A stretch of 64,000 nt of DNA, from the NCBI GenBank assembly GCA_012295275.1, contig CM022670.1:26013244-26077243 (forward strand). Direction: 5' to 3'. Numbering within the stretch: the first letter of the stretch is position 1; each line of letters begins with the position of its first letter. The DNA comes from Chrysomallon squamiferum. Taxonomy: Eukaryota; Mollusca; Gastropoda; Neomphalida; Peltospiridae. Shown here piece after piece: positions 50,899-64,000 of this stretch. The notes beneath the pieces were generated by a model, which saw only the letters and a program-made list of their open reading frames with translations, did no database searches and was not told the DNA's origin. A program made the translations under genes and the position numbers.

Positions 50899-53800
50899 AT
50901 GGCAACTGGAGGTGTTTCAATGTCTAAGAAAGAAGTAAAGCAGCGAAGCAATTGGAAAAGGACGACCAGTTTTTCTGACCGAGATGATGCCTTGAGTTTG
51001 AGCAGTGTACCGAATGAAGTTCGTATTAATAACTGGGTAATTATCTTTGTACTACATTCTTTGATTACTCATGAAACAAGAACTAATTTCAAATTGAATC
51101 TGTTTTGCTTTATTTTAGAAAAGTTATTTAATAATAATGAAAATGGATTACATAGTGGCAAAATATTAAAACATATTCTATATTTTAAATTTTTTCATTT
51201 TTTTTCAGGATTTCTCAGACTGGAAACCTACCACACAGTCACTTGATGGTAAACGTAAAAAGAAGTCAAAGGGCAACCCAGAGAGAGAAAGGGAACAATC
51301 TCTTTCACTAGACTCACCACCACAGACTGAGAAAAAACAACACACACCTTCCACATATCCAAGAACCCGTATCACAGCAACAACACCAACTTCTCAACGA
51401 GTGGCCTTAGAAAATCTTCGGCAACATATGACATTTAGTGACTTTGATGATGTATGTAAAGCTTTTTCATTTTTAAAATTGTGTCCTCATACTAATTAGC
51501 AGGCTGTCATTCTTAAAAATAAGTTTTAACTAATGTACTAGATTTAAAAGAATATAAAATAATACAAAACCAATTCATTAAAGTAATCTTGCATTTAATT
51601 AAGATACTTAAATGGTTTACTTATCTCTTAATTGTCAATTAATGTATCATATTTTATGATTGTTTAAAAAATACATGTTCAACAATAATATCTTTTTCAC
51701 AATTGTACAATTTTTAATGAATTTTGCAGCAGGCCGGTGCAGAAGGTGAACCAAATAACGAACGAGTTGTGAACACTGATCGTCATCGCCAGCCCAACTA
51801 TAAACGCCCCGGTGCCTCAGGAAGCATGGATGATCTTCTTCGTCCAAACCGGGAGGTGAGAGTCAACTGCAATAACAACAGTGCTGAGGCTGAGGGGGCT
51901 TTAGGGGTAGGCAGGACATTTAAAAATATTTTGGGAGGTGATGAGTGAAATATAATTACTACTACCACAGCATTTTGTTGGTTTAGCCTTTTTGATGGTG
52001 TTGAGTGTTTGAAACACAAACAAGTATCTTTTGTTTCTAAGCTAGATTTAAATTGGTTAAATGGGAATGTTGATGTAAATGTTTGACAGCTACTGTTACT
52101 TATTCTAACAATGATTTAAAATATACAAATGGTTCAGTTTAGACATTACATACTTTATTTTTAATAAGCTCTATAAAATAAGAAATTTTATTTTATTTTA
52201 TTTCATGTATTTTATTTGATGTGTTTGAAAATAAATGTGTAATTTAAATATTTAATGTTTCAGCCGGACAGTAACCAAATAGTTGGTCGACTGATGCAGA
52301 TACGTGACTACATAAAACAAGCCTCTAGCATGATGGAAAATCTTCATAAATTTGGAGATCAGGTTTTCATATAATCAATATTCATAAAAAAAATATAATA
52401 ATATTCCAGCTGTTGTTGTACCATTGTAATGTAGGCATGAAAGAAATGACTGTTCTCATATTTTATTTTTCATTCTATCATCAGTACGGTTTGATTAGCT
52501 TCAGATAAATGTGGAAAATGAATTAATGTTGAAGTCATTAAACATGACTTTGTACTTATCTTTCATTATTAATGTTTTTACGAGATGGGTGTTAATGTAA
52601 ATAGCTATAAATTAAAAGTTAATTTTGAAAATTTAAACTTGTTGTAGACTGATGAAGAAAGAGCTGCTAAGTTAAAACAAGTGATTACTTCGCTGAAAGA
52701 ACAAGAACAAAACTGTCTGGACAACTTGCAGAAGCTCTGGGTTAGTTTGTTTACACTTTTGTTTTGTTGTTCTAGCGTTCTTATAAAGAAGACTTGGAAA
52801 AGTTGAAAAAGCTAGTAGACAATCTTAAAGACCAAGAGCATGGGTACATGGGCCTACTTCAGGGCATGTTGGTGAGTACCAAGCTCATTTATCAGGTGTT
52901 CATTTTGAAGCCTTTTAGAGCATTTAATTTCCTTCATCTTCTCTAAATGTGTTGTTGGTTGTGGCTTAGCAATACAATTTTAATTTGCTAGCCAATTTAA
53001 GATTAAACTGATATTGTTATGGTGCAGTTTATGCAATCTAACCATTGAACTTGGTTTGGCATGCATGTATAATTAGGTAACAGTTCTAGATACTGTCAAA
53101 GCATCACTGAACTTGCCTTGTGCACGTCTATGTATATTTATGTTTGGCCCTGATAAATAAAAATCCTTTTGTAAATAGACGTGTTTCTCAGATATTTGTA
53201 GCTACTCTGTATTTCTGATTAGTAGAAAGGATTCTTGAAAAGTAGTACATGGAAAACCAGAGACAAATTTCAGAAAAGAAAATTACGAAAAAATGTGGAA
53301 AAATTGTTTCTTTCTTTTAAGGCAATGCGAGATGAAGCACTGTTACGGATGCCTAATGGCACAGGCCCTTCTCCAGTTCAGGAGGAAGATAAACGTGATT
53401 CTGATGACACGATATCTGTGGATCTTGAAATCCATACAAATGCCTCTGAGACAACAGTAAGTTTGTGTTATATTTAATTCTTGGGTAATTTTGAGAATTA
53501 TAAAAGGAATATCAGTAAATTAAACAAAATTTTCATGAATATTATTAAAACTAGTAAAATAAAATCAAGGTCATGATATGGTTAATTAAAAAAAAAAAAA
53601 AAAAAAAAAAATAGTAGTTTATAGAAAGTTCAATAATGTTTGTACTTTGTTGTTTTTATTTATAAAGGAGGACAACACTCTGAGTTCATCATCGCGTCCT
53701 CGTATAGAGGATAAACTGGGGGATACTGATGGAGGTGAAAGTGAAAATTCCAACACCTCAGAGGCCTCTGAGAATATGGACAATACTGTTATTCCAGGTC

Positions 53801-56800
53801 ACTTAAAAAGACATACACACTGGGATATTGACAGAGATGTTGAGGTATTTCTTAATATTTTTAAAATATTATATTTCATATTTTAAAAGATAATTTCTAA
53901 TTATTATAACTAGATTTTCTTTTTCAAAACATGAAATATTTTTAATACAAAATTTTAAATATCAATAAAGTTAATAGTCATTTATTATTTTTAAAAGTAA
54001 TTACCCTTTAATCTGTCTTTTTAAAAAGCAAAATTAATATTAATGATTAAATCACTTATATTTCAGTTAAAATTCTGAAATAAACATTGATAGATAAGCT
54101 ATTTTATTTAGAAATTAAAAATTCAGAGTTTATTTTTAAAAAGTATTTTTTCCTCTGCAATCTTTGTAGTAGCTGTTCAGTGAAAAGATTTAATAAATAT
54201 CTTACTTTGTTAATTGTGTTTTTATCGTATAAAACAAATAGGAGACTCCTGTTGTCGAGGTGAGCAATGAAAGAGAACAGATAGAACACCTAAAACATCA
54301 GGAAGAACTGCTGAAAATACTACTTGAAAAACAAGCTCAGGTGAGTTGAAATTCATATTATTATTTCTAAGTTCATTGGTTTTGAAAGTGTTTGATTAAA
54401 TTTTCATTAATTAATAACTGCATTGAGTTTTACAAATTTCAGAATAAATTTACAATACATAGTTCTTTTATGATCTTTAAGGTTGATATTTCTGTTTTAA
54501 TGGAAACAATTTTTTTTTAGCTGAAAGCTTTACAAGAACGACAGGATGCGTTGCTGAGTATGAAGGATAGTTGTGAAAAGCGATTAGCCATTGCTTCATC
54601 TAAACAAAAAGAAGGTTGGTTTCAAATTACATAATTGCAAGTTACCTCTAATACATTTCAGAATTATTATACAGAGGCTAAATTTAATTTTTTTATCTTA
54701 TTGTATAAAAATTTCTATTCAAAAGGTATTTTAAGACAAAACAAAATTAAAAATAGATTTTTTTTTTTTATAGGCAAAAAAGCCTAATAAGGAAAATTAA
54801 CTTGTATCCATTTTACCTAAAATTTATTAGATACTGTTACAAAAATCAACAGTTATGTATGTATGTACATATTAATAGAAAAGGAAATCTGTTTTTATGA
54901 ATTTTTGCTTTATTACCTAGTTTAATCAGATTGATCATTATTCTGATTTTAGACGAAACTTATATTCTGCATTAATGAGAGTATAATTAACTGTTTATAA
55001 ATACCTAAATACAATGTAAGGACAGAGTTCTAGTTTATTTTTGATGTTTAAGGCATTTAATGTCATTTACAAGATAACCCTTGGATTTTAAGTGAACGTT
55101 TGGAGAAATCTTCTAATGAATGTTTATAACATTTTTCACTGTTTTGTCTTCTTATCATCCTTTCAGCAGCTGGAATAACAGCCCAGATAACAGCAGCAGT
55201 GGAAGAGGCTGGAGCACAAGCAGCAGTCCTGCGGCAGGATTTTCCACCACTGAAATCAAATATTGTAGGCTATCCAGAATCTGAGGAAGAAGAGCGAAAT
55301 AGTGAACAGCATGTACCTAAAGAACTGGCTGATTTGAGACGAGATCTCAACATACTCAGAAATGAGTTAAAAACTGAGGTAACAGTTATTTTTAAAATCC
55401 ATTAATTATTGGGATTCAAATTTTCTTTGTGTCTACATAATTTATTTTTAGAACTTAATATAATAATTTATATAAAAATAGTTTTTGTTATGTAAAGTTT
55501 CATAAACAGATAATTTGGAAAAAGGGAATTTAATGGCAAATAAGTAATGTGAATAAAATTTGATACTGTTAAAAACTTATAATCTTAGGAGTGCATATTA
55601 TTTGTCTTTCTCTTTATGTTACTTGTATATGCTTTCAGACAAGCAATCTGAATAACACAGAAGCAGAAACAGCAACTTTGATCAGCAACAGACAACAGCT
55701 GAAAGATAAAATGCGAGATTTGCAGGAAAAGAAACAACAAATGGATATACTACTTGGTCAGCTGCAGAATCTTAGGACAAGAGGACTTGATCAAGAGGAT
55801 TATGCTAACACAGGTATTGTTGTTTTCATCATTTGCTGGCAGAATATCTAAATGTAAAGTTATGTTGACGCCAACATTTTTACAAAATGATTATTTTAGG
55901 TGTTTTTTCTTTTCATTCTTTATAACGTAAACACCTTCTACTAATCTTTCATATTAACCAAAAATTTATTTAAATACCAATGAGTAACAATTTTATGTAT
56001 AAAATTTTGATTCAATTAAAATTGTACAGCCTTTGGTAATCAACAAATATATTTTTAAAGATGATGACAACACAAGCCCAACATCATCCCAGGTTAAAAT
56101 CACTGATTCACTGGGTGCTTCAGCTGCTGCTGGGGAAACTGCAGAGTCTGCCCAAGAGATGCTTGACATGATGGATGCACAAAATAAACTGAGGTAAATT
56201 TTTATTATCATTGTAATTTCATGATAGTTTGAATTACTTTGAGGTCCTTCAGAAAAAAATGGAACCTAAAGAGAAACTAAATTAAAATATTTATTTCAGA
56301 TTCTATTGCAAATTCTTTTGTAATTAATTAATGTTGTTGGAATTGTTTTTTCCAGCCAGCTACATGATGTTCGTGACAGACTTAACAAACTGCGAGATTT
56401 GGTTCAGTATTATCAAACAACAAAACGTGACCATTCTGAAACAACAGAACAGGACGAGCAGTCATCTGTTCCTGGTTATAGTGATTATGGAGAAGGGGAA
56501 CCAAGCAGGATCAGGTATACAGAGATAAATAAAACACTTTAAATCTAGAATAGAGATTAGATATTAGTTTGAAATTATTTGTGGATTTTTTGTTGTTGTT
56601 GTTGTTGTTGTTTTAACAAAACAAAATTATCTTTACCTATGAAAAATAGTTTTCATGTATTTTTATTTTTCCAGTTTATTGTATAGCTAAGTATTAACTA
56701 CTTATCAGTGTTAAAAAATCACAACTTGACTGACTTTATCAAACTGTATTTAACATACATTTATAGCTTTGAAACTTGACACAAGTCACTTAGAAATACA

Positions 56801-59800
56801 AATTTCTGTATTTAAATAAAGGAGCGTGTGCATAATGTGCCAAATACTTTTACATATTCACATCTATCTGTGGCATCTGTGCATTTATTTTGATTACTTC
56901 TTAACTTCAGCAATAGACAACAAGGAAATACTGATCGAACAAAAATGCCTGGACAAGAAACTTACACATTCCCTGGCATGCAAACAGCAAATATTTCTGC
57001 CCCAGAGCAGTCTGATGAAGAAAATGCTTCTGGAGGAGAATCTGATGAAGAATCAATGGTATCAAGTCTTGGTCCTTGGGGTGATGATCCAGAAATACAG
57101 GAGAAAGTCAGGTTTGTAGACACAGTTCAGCAACATTTTGTTCCAAGGTCTGGACCTCTGTTTTACAGCAGTTAGTTCAGGCTATGTCATGAATATATTT
57201 TGAACAAAAAATGTTTCCGCCAGTTTTTACAGAATTTATACCATAGAGAGAGAGGGTTTTTTATTATTGTATTTAACTCTTCATGGTTTTGAGATCAGTA
57301 GAAATAATTCTTCTTTTTGTATTTAAGCTGAAATTTTGACAGTTAATTTCTTTTTTGATGTATAGTTATTAGAATTCCTAAACTTTACATTCTGTTCTTA
57401 ATTTGTAAATATTGTTTGGTTATATATTTCAATATGCATAATTTCACAGTTCTTAAAGGTGTGTGGGGAATGAGTTAAAAAAATATTTTTCTTTTCATAA
57501 AACAGAAAATTGAAGGCTGCTAAAGAAAAGCTACGACGACTTCAAGATCTTGTGACCATTGTCCAGCAGTCTCCCGAGGCTGCCCTTGAACTTCCTGAAA
57601 ATCTTTCAGCCAATTTGGATGATGATGATGTTGGACAAATTTCAAGAACAGCTGATCAGAATGTTGCAGTTAATGAAGGAGAAATTGGTGATCAAACCCG
57701 ACAAAGGTATAGCGTTGGAGAATTTTTTAATAAATTTTTAGTGGTTAATCCAAACTAAAAATTCTGTTAGGCATAATATCACTTTAAATAAAATATGATT
57801 ATATCTAACATGGTTTTGTTATGTCTATGATGGGCATCCAGAAATGACTGACAGTGAGTCCAAATTTAATTAAACAAAAGATAATTTTAAACAAGATTAT
57901 TATGAGTAATGTAGAGCTGTTGTATTTCAGTACATCTAGACCTGAGATTCCTGTACATATACAAAGAGGAGAACTTGAAAGTCTTAGAACTCAAACACAG
58001 GATTTGATGAGAGAAGTTGCAAGGTTAGCTATTCTTATTAATGCCTTAATTATTATTGAATTCTTTATTTCATAGGAAAAGTTACATTTTTAGAATTAGT
58101 TCAGTGTTTTATTTCAAATTCAATATAGATGTTCATTGTTATTGTTCTAACTATAGTATTAATCAGTATTTGTAACTAATAAAACTGGATTATTATTTAT
58201 CTCAATGAACCTAATAACAATGCAAAAGAATATTTATATATTAAAAAATATAAATCTTTAATCAAATTTGTTTATGCCTAATATGTTCCTAATAGTTCTT
58301 TTTTTACTGCTGTAGTGTTCAGACATCTGAAAGCCCATCACTTGAAGCCCAGCGAGAGGAGCTTGAACAACTGAAAGCTGAGAGACACAGACTTTTGGCA
58401 ATCCAAAGTGCACTGCAACATCTGCAAGTCAGTGAAGATGTCATGGTACAAATAACTTAGTGTTATATTTGTCTGACACATAATGTGTAATGTGATTGTT
58501 CCATCTTTTATCTTGTGGAATTTATTCTACATTTACCTTGAATAAAGGCAATTTGTTATTTGTGATTTTTAGTATTTTATCATACATAGTTTTAGAATTC
58601 TAAATTATTTTTATTTTTACAGAGTGAAGAAAGTGTTACACCAAGAGGAACAGATAACCAGACTGAGAAAATGAGAGAAGAACAAGAACAACAGCAGTCC
58701 CATCAGAACACACCAGTTGTTACATGTGAGTCTCATTTATATCCTTTTTTTCCCCCAAGTATTAAAAATATATTTTAGTTGCATTTTTGTTAAATCTAAA
58801 GGCTCAAATTCTAAGATACTAATTAATGATTAATTTTTGTCTTATTTTACTAGTTGCATCTAATGATGAATTATACAGTAAGATGCGGAAACAGAGAATT
58901 CTGCGGGAAGAACTGAGACAAAAGAAGAAAGAATTGGAAGCAATTATGAAGAAAGACAGAAATAAGAAATCATATGTCAGAAACCAGGACAACCAGAGTG
59001 ATACTGTTTCATACTCTACAGATGCATTTGCGTAAGTAATACACAGACCTTAATTAGAACTAATTTCAAAATCCTTTCATAAGTGGACCAAATGTTACTT
59101 TCAGTTTGGTTCTCTTGAACTTTTATTGAATATGATCTTTGGTTCTGTTTACAGGCCAAGTGCAAGTGTTGATGTTACAATGGCCACATGGGGTGGATCA
59201 ACTGTTGACAATCTTGGTAGTATAACTGAAGATGAAGATGGCAATGATCGTGAAGCAGGAGATGAAGATGATGGTGAGTACTTTTAAAAACAGTCCTGGA
59301 TGAACATCAATTTCCTTTTTAAGAATTAATGTTTTTTTTTTTTTTTTTTAATTACAATCTTGTTCTCTTCATAACCTTGCACAACTCATAATTTTTTTTT
59401 CTGGGTTTTTATTTATTTATTTATTTATTTAAATTAAATTTGAATAGATAAGAGTTGTTAAAATTAAACCTTTTATATTTTACAGAAGTATATTAAATCT
59501 TTTTGTTATTATTCAGGTTACCCTAGTGATGGCATTGTGCAAGTGGAGGAGGAAGAAGAGGAACAGGATTCTGAGAATGGCACATACACTATAGAAGAAG
59601 ATGCTAGGAAAAGACGCTCTGAGCGAGCTATGCGCAACATGGAACCTGTCCCCAGACCAAAGACTGCTCGGGGCAGGACTCAAGGCTATCCTCAGCCTAT
59701 TAGAAAACAGACAGGTTAGCATTTCAGGCAGTTACAAATGTAAGATCAGTTTTTATAAATATCTGTCTGTTTCGTATTATTACAAAACAAAAAAAATGAG

Positions 59801-62800
59801 AGTTGCATTGTTACTTATCAGTTTGTAAAACACTGTAAGATGATTAGACCAATTCGTTTTTTATTGATATTAATTATTAATTTTCTATTATTATTATATT
59901 TTAACCATATTTAAAATATTTTGAAATTTTTAGATTCCACACGACCCAAGCAAATGGCTGGAACATCTCAAAAAAAGAAAGGAAAAGGGAAGAAAGTTTC
60001 CAAAACTAAACAAGAGGTACATTTCTTATTTCATTATTTTCTAAAGGATTATTATTTCCTAAAAGATTATTATTTTTTAATTTATTGTCTGCATTACTTT
60101 AAATAAAACAGTTAATCATTTATTATTTTTAATTCAGAATTATCGTTCTCCAGAAGAGATAGTTAATGAAGCTGAGCAAAACAATAAAGGTCAAACATTA
60201 GCCATGCTTCAGCAACAGTTGGAACGAATGTCTCAGATGTGTCAGGCACTTTTAGATCAACAGAATCTCAACCAAACTAATAGCAGTTTGTCATCTTCAG
60301 GTTAGATATTTCTCCTTCACTTACATTTATTTTTCTTTGTGCCAGTTTGTAATGGAATATGATTTTATCAGAAGCTTTTGCTTTTCAATTTTAAATCAGT
60401 AAGAAAGAATTTAGTACTTTCCTCACTATTTTCGTTCATTATGTATACTGATATTAGAATAAGAAACAGAACAATTTATAGCAAAGTTTCTGTCCTTTAT
60501 ATAACAGCTTGTAAAATGATACACGTGTCAACCTTAATGACTACAATAAAACGGTTTACTTCATATAGGAATGCTTCTGTCTCCAACTGCCATGGCACGT
60601 GGATCTATTGTCCCAGATTTGTTACAACAGCAGATACAACAACAACAGATGATGATGTGCCAGTGCTACCAGCAGTTGTCTATGCAGCAGATGGAGATAC
60701 ATAATCTATACCAGAATGTAAGCAAACTGTCGCAGCACACTGCCTCTGAGCTTGCAGAGGAGCACCGACCTAGTCCACTAGTTGTTCCCCATATGCCTCC
60801 TCTAGTGGCACCCCTGTCAGCTGTTCCTACCAGTGCAGGACTAAGTAATTTCAATATACAGTCTTCTGAGGAAACTACATTCACTTTGGAACCTCAGTCA
60901 CCATTATTTCGGTGAGTAAAGCTTTTTCGGTATGGTTATAATAGTCTTAATGAAATTTTATTCTGAGGATATTTTTAATATTAATTTATTTATTTAAAAG
61001 AGATCATTCACATTTCTGTTGGTAATGTCACCGAATGGGGTTTTGAAAAGAAAAAAATTGTCATTGGATGATACAATCGAAAATTATTTTTTCAGCAATA
61101 TTATGTCTTATACCTTTTTATTATATTTTTATTTTATTTTATACCAGTGACTTGCCCCAGGATCGAACAGCAGCAGCTGCATCTAATGCAAAATGGGAGG
61201 ACATTCTGAAGCAACAACCATCACATCCTAATGGAGCTCCATCTACTTTCCATGTTAACAATCTCCGCCCAGCACCACCCCCTCGAGTGGATTCTTACCT
61301 CCACAGTGCTGGCATTCCAGAAAGTAGTTATGCCACAAACCAGTCTGCAAACAACCAGGTTAACATTCTGACACTGTCTGGACCAACAAAAGAGAAATCT
61401 TCTACAGACAATACATTTGAAATGCAGATTAATAGAAAGCGGTAAAACATTTATTCATTACAGTGCAAAAACATGTTGAGCTGCATGTTAACCAGTTGTC
61501 TTTTGTCATTTTAATCAGATGAGATTTAGATTGAATTTTTAAAAAATGTAATTAACAATTTATTTGTATTAATCATTACTTTTGTATCTGTCAATGATAA
61601 TGTCAGATTGTGGATTGTAGTTTTTAAATGTAATCTACATTTTTATTTTTAAACTATTTGTTATTGATGGAGGAAATAAAAATTATTAGCTCAGTAGTTT
61701 ATTATTAAAACTATTATTCATTATTAATTTGTTACTTTATTTTGATGTTCTCTGTTTTTGTTGTCTTGCAGGAAAAGCCAACAAGAGCAGTCTGTAAAAT
61801 CACAATCAGGTATCAGAAATTCAGATTTTGACTAGTTTGAATAGCTTGTTTGTTTCATTTCATTAATTTATTATTTACATTTATTTTTGTTTTTTTGGCT
61901 TTCTAAACAGATAATTTCACCAATGAATAATCTTAAACTTTTGTTGGTTCCAAATGTGTGTGGTTGATATATAATCCATTGTACATATTTTATTTATTAG
62001 CACATATTTTAGTTTTCACTTCTGTTTCTGCAGGTGCTGGTAAAAAGTACTCAACACCTACTTCTGACTCAACAGTGGCAAACTCAAGATACCAGTCTGG
62101 CCTAAGTACTAATATGAATGCTACAGGCTTTCAAGATATGCCTTCAGTATCTACTGCGAGAGGAGTTCCAACTTCAGCTTTTCAGGATATGCCAAGTTTG
62201 CCCACTGCTAGAAGAAATGTGGATACAGACCGCATCTTTGATCGAGCAAGGTACACCTAGTTTTCTAATAAGTCTATGATACAAACTAGAAAGAAATGGC
62301 AGTGAAGAGTTTATAATTTATTTATATTCTGAAAGACACATTTTTAAGCACACTTTTTTGTTAAAATATAATTTTAAAAACACATTCTTGTGCCATAATT
62401 TGACTGTCTGTTTGATAGCATTTATAACTTTTAATTACAGTAAAACATTTTTTCTTCATTTTGCAATGATTGTTGAATCTTTTGTACAGAGATTACAGGT
62501 GTGCAGGGGAGTTGTCTCTCTTTGAAGCTTTGAAGGAAACTATCTACTCTGAAGTAGCAATCTTCATATCTCAGAATGAAAGCCGCCCACATTTTTTGAT
62601 TGAACTGTTTAGAATTTTACAACAGCTCAATTCTGATTATCTTCGTCAGAGAGGACTCTATGCTATCCAAGATTTGATTTCAAAAACACTTTCAAAAGAA
62701 GGTGCCAGCAACACTGGACCATCAGTATGTTAATTGTTTATTAGAAAAACAGAGTACCAATAGTACACTGATTTGATTTGGTAACAGTTAAATTTACACC

Positions 62801-63849
62801 AACATTTTTAACAAGCCTGAAAGTGAATGTGTGTTTTTAAAAAAAAATACCTAAACAGCACCAAATGTGTCATTGGTTGCAACTGTGATTCGGCCTGCAG
62901 TGACTATTTTGACAACATCCATGTCACTGGCATCCATCATATCAACAGTGTGCATCAATTGACTGTGACCATCTAGCAATAGCTTGCTCAGTTTATGTTG
63001 ATTTAATAATCATTATGTTGACATCATTAATATAGAATGTTTTTTTTAAACACATGCACACATTCATTTTTATTTATACAGATGATTGTCTACATATCTA
63101 TGTTCACAGGCAAAAATATTAAGGAACTGTTATTAATTTCCACTTTATTAAGGAAAATTCTAAAGAAGGATTTCTTCTGTTGTTGTTTTTTTTTAATTGT
63201 TTTATCTTTATTATATTCTATGAAATTTATAAAACTTGTATTTTAATTTTTGATGTAAATTTTTTTTTATTTTGCAGGTACGTTCCTCATGGATGCCAAA
63301 CACTGGTGAGAACTGGACAGCATCGGATTTAACTCCCAGTGAGAGTTTGGTGACATCAGATGAAGAGGAAATCAAAGTAAACTTCATTTATTATTGAATC
63401 ATTCCACAGCATTAATAACTCAAAAACATGATGTTATCTGAGAATCTACTGCACATAAAAAGATAGACTATTGAAGTCTTTTTTGAATTAAACATTATTC
63501 TTTTTTTTGGAATATATCAACCCTCTCTTTTTCTTTTCCTTTTCTTTTTTTAATGTAGTTGGAAAATGATTCTTATGCAGGTAATTTAATAAAATTAATT
63601 TGTTATATATATTTCAGCTAAATATTGAAAGTATTTGTATTTCAGGCTCAGGTAAAAAAACATTTGGCTGCATCTGTGAAGAAGAAGAAGTTAAGTGAAT
63701 TGCAGGCTTCAGGTTCCCTCCAGAATGATCAGTTTGACTATGTAGAGGTGGCAGACAATACAAGTTCACTTTCAACACCTTCCACCAGTCTGTGGGATTC
63801 TCCATTTGCACAGGATTCTCTAGGGGACACAGTCATCCACTTTGATAAA
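50899..63849 (+). CDS. PCM1: Pericentriolar material 1 protein, 3' end outside window
   Basis: Scaffold of centriolar satellites. Start MATGGVSMSKKEVKQ at 50899. Exons: 50899-51036, 51209-51451, 51730-51855, 52264-52362, 52648-52740 or 52776-52871, 53322-53456, 53668-53844, 54242-54340, 54521-54614, 55167-55378, 55639-55813, 56061-56193, 56356-56514, 56911-57111, 57506-57706, 57931-58023, 58316-58445, 58623-58725, 58854-59031, 59155-59273, 59517-59714, 59934-60016, 60138-60300, 60569-60911, 61148-61441, 61772-61809, 62034-62250, 62490-62724, 63278-63376 and 63646-63849. Phases agree throughout, giving about 1594 residues so far (human total 2024). Matches to vertebrate PCM1 include QIRDYIKQASSM, EELRQKKKELEA, MATWGGST, GYPSDGIV, ESRPHFLIELF, TPSESLVT and DSLGDTVIHFD. 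Many coiled coils. The last exon ends at a GTAAAA donor; the C-terminal region continues beyond 64000. Confidence 0.95.
52648..52740 (+). CDS. PCM1: PCM1 exon 5a, candidate mutually exclusive exon
   Basis: Ninety-three nt, phase 0 at both ends, acceptor TTGTAG, donor GTTAGT. It encodes 31 residues beginning TDEERAAKLKQVITSLKEQE, corresponding to the vertebrate coiled-coil block with HLKEQEKSY. Homologous to the next exon, 35 nt downstream. Confidence 0.85.
52776..52871 (+). CDS. PCM1: PCM1 exon 5b, candidate mutually exclusive exon
   Basis: Ninety-six nt, phase 0 at both ends, acceptor TTCTAG, donor GTGAGT. It encodes 32 residues including EKLKKLVDNLKDQEHGYMGL. It aligns with exon 5a at about 10 of 31 identical positions plus many conservative ones, and its end (GYMGLLQGML) is nearer the vertebrate sequence SYMKFLKKIL than 5a is. 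Confidence 0.85.
62125..62214 (+). repeat. PCM1: Internal protein repeat in PCM1 exon 27
   Basis: FQDMPSVSTARGV and FQDMPSLPTARRN are encoded about 51 bp apart in the same exon, a short tandem duplication inside a low-complexity Ser/Thr-rich part of the protein. Confidence 0.8.
63559..63580 (+). other. Possible 22-nt frame-shifting microexon in PCM1
   Basis: Twenty-two nt between a TAATGTAG acceptor and a GTAATT donor. Inclusion between exons 29 and 30 would shift the frame and lead to a stop in exon 30, so the main transcript should skip it. It may be a poison exon or chance splice signals. Confidence 0.25.
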
Positions 63850-64000
63850 GTAAAATTTTGTTTGAGTTTATAATTTTTAAAATCTAATGTTGATCTTAAT
63901 TACATAAATACCAATGGTTTTTATTTGCATACTTTGAATAGGAATTTATATTCAGATTTAAGATTAATCTAGTTTGGCATAGATTAAAATAGTCTTTAAT

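Noticed and set aside
57112-57175. Read-through of PCM1 exon 14 (FVDTVQQHF...)
   Set aside because: It ends in a stop shortly after; splicing at 57111 gives an in-frame join to exon 15 that matches the vertebrate KINRLMAAKQKL block.

Overview
The window reads as nuclear DNA of a lophotrochozoan animal, most likely a coleoid cephalopod such as an octopus. The reasons are an AT-rich background, very dense simple repeats (ATT, ATTT, CA, TA, GACA), long gene-poor stretches, and intron-split genes whose proteins resemble their vertebrate counterparts. The species call is inference. No prokaryotic or viral genes and no CRISPR array were seen, and no RNA gene was recognised.

Layout. 1-10.35 kb has no recognisable gene; it holds microsatellites, two minisatellites and a dispersed repeat copy. 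10.36-11.48 kb (+) is an intronless class A GPCR, distantly melatonin-receptor-like, with altered activation motifs. 14.83-15.45 kb holds a relic Tigger/pogo DNA transposon. 19.25-23.89 kb (-) is a complete seven-exon CCDC169 homologue. Upstream of it, 25.27-28.33 kb carries further minus-strand candidate coding exons, all with phase-2 donors, including a duplicated exon pair, plus an RFX X-box-like site. 30.55-31.62 kb (+) is an intronless histamine H3-like aminergic GPCR. 34.68-36.23 kb (+) is a two-exon raftlin-like gene, tail to tail with MMAA at 37.26-41.19 kb (-, six exons). PPAT (amidophosphoribosyltransferase) lies at 43.30-44.78 kb (-) with an uninterrupted coding region. After about 6 kb of intergenic DNA, PCM1 starts at 50.90 kb (+) and runs off the right edge; 30 coding exon positions could be placed by splice signal, phase and similarity.

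Functions. The genes do not form one pathway. PPAT (purine synthesis) and MMAA (mitochondrial B12 and methylmalonyl-CoA metabolism) are housekeeping genes. PCM1 builds centriolar satellites. CCDC169 is a small coiled-coil protein of unknown biochemical role. The raftlin-like protein is probably a lipid-anchored membrane protein. The two GPCRs are receptors.

The most interesting signal is in PCM1. Two adjacent homologous in-frame exons (52648-52740 and 52776-52871) are separated by only 35 nt with canonical GT and AG ends. This is the expected architecture of mutually exclusive exons held apart by steric hindrance of the spliceosome.
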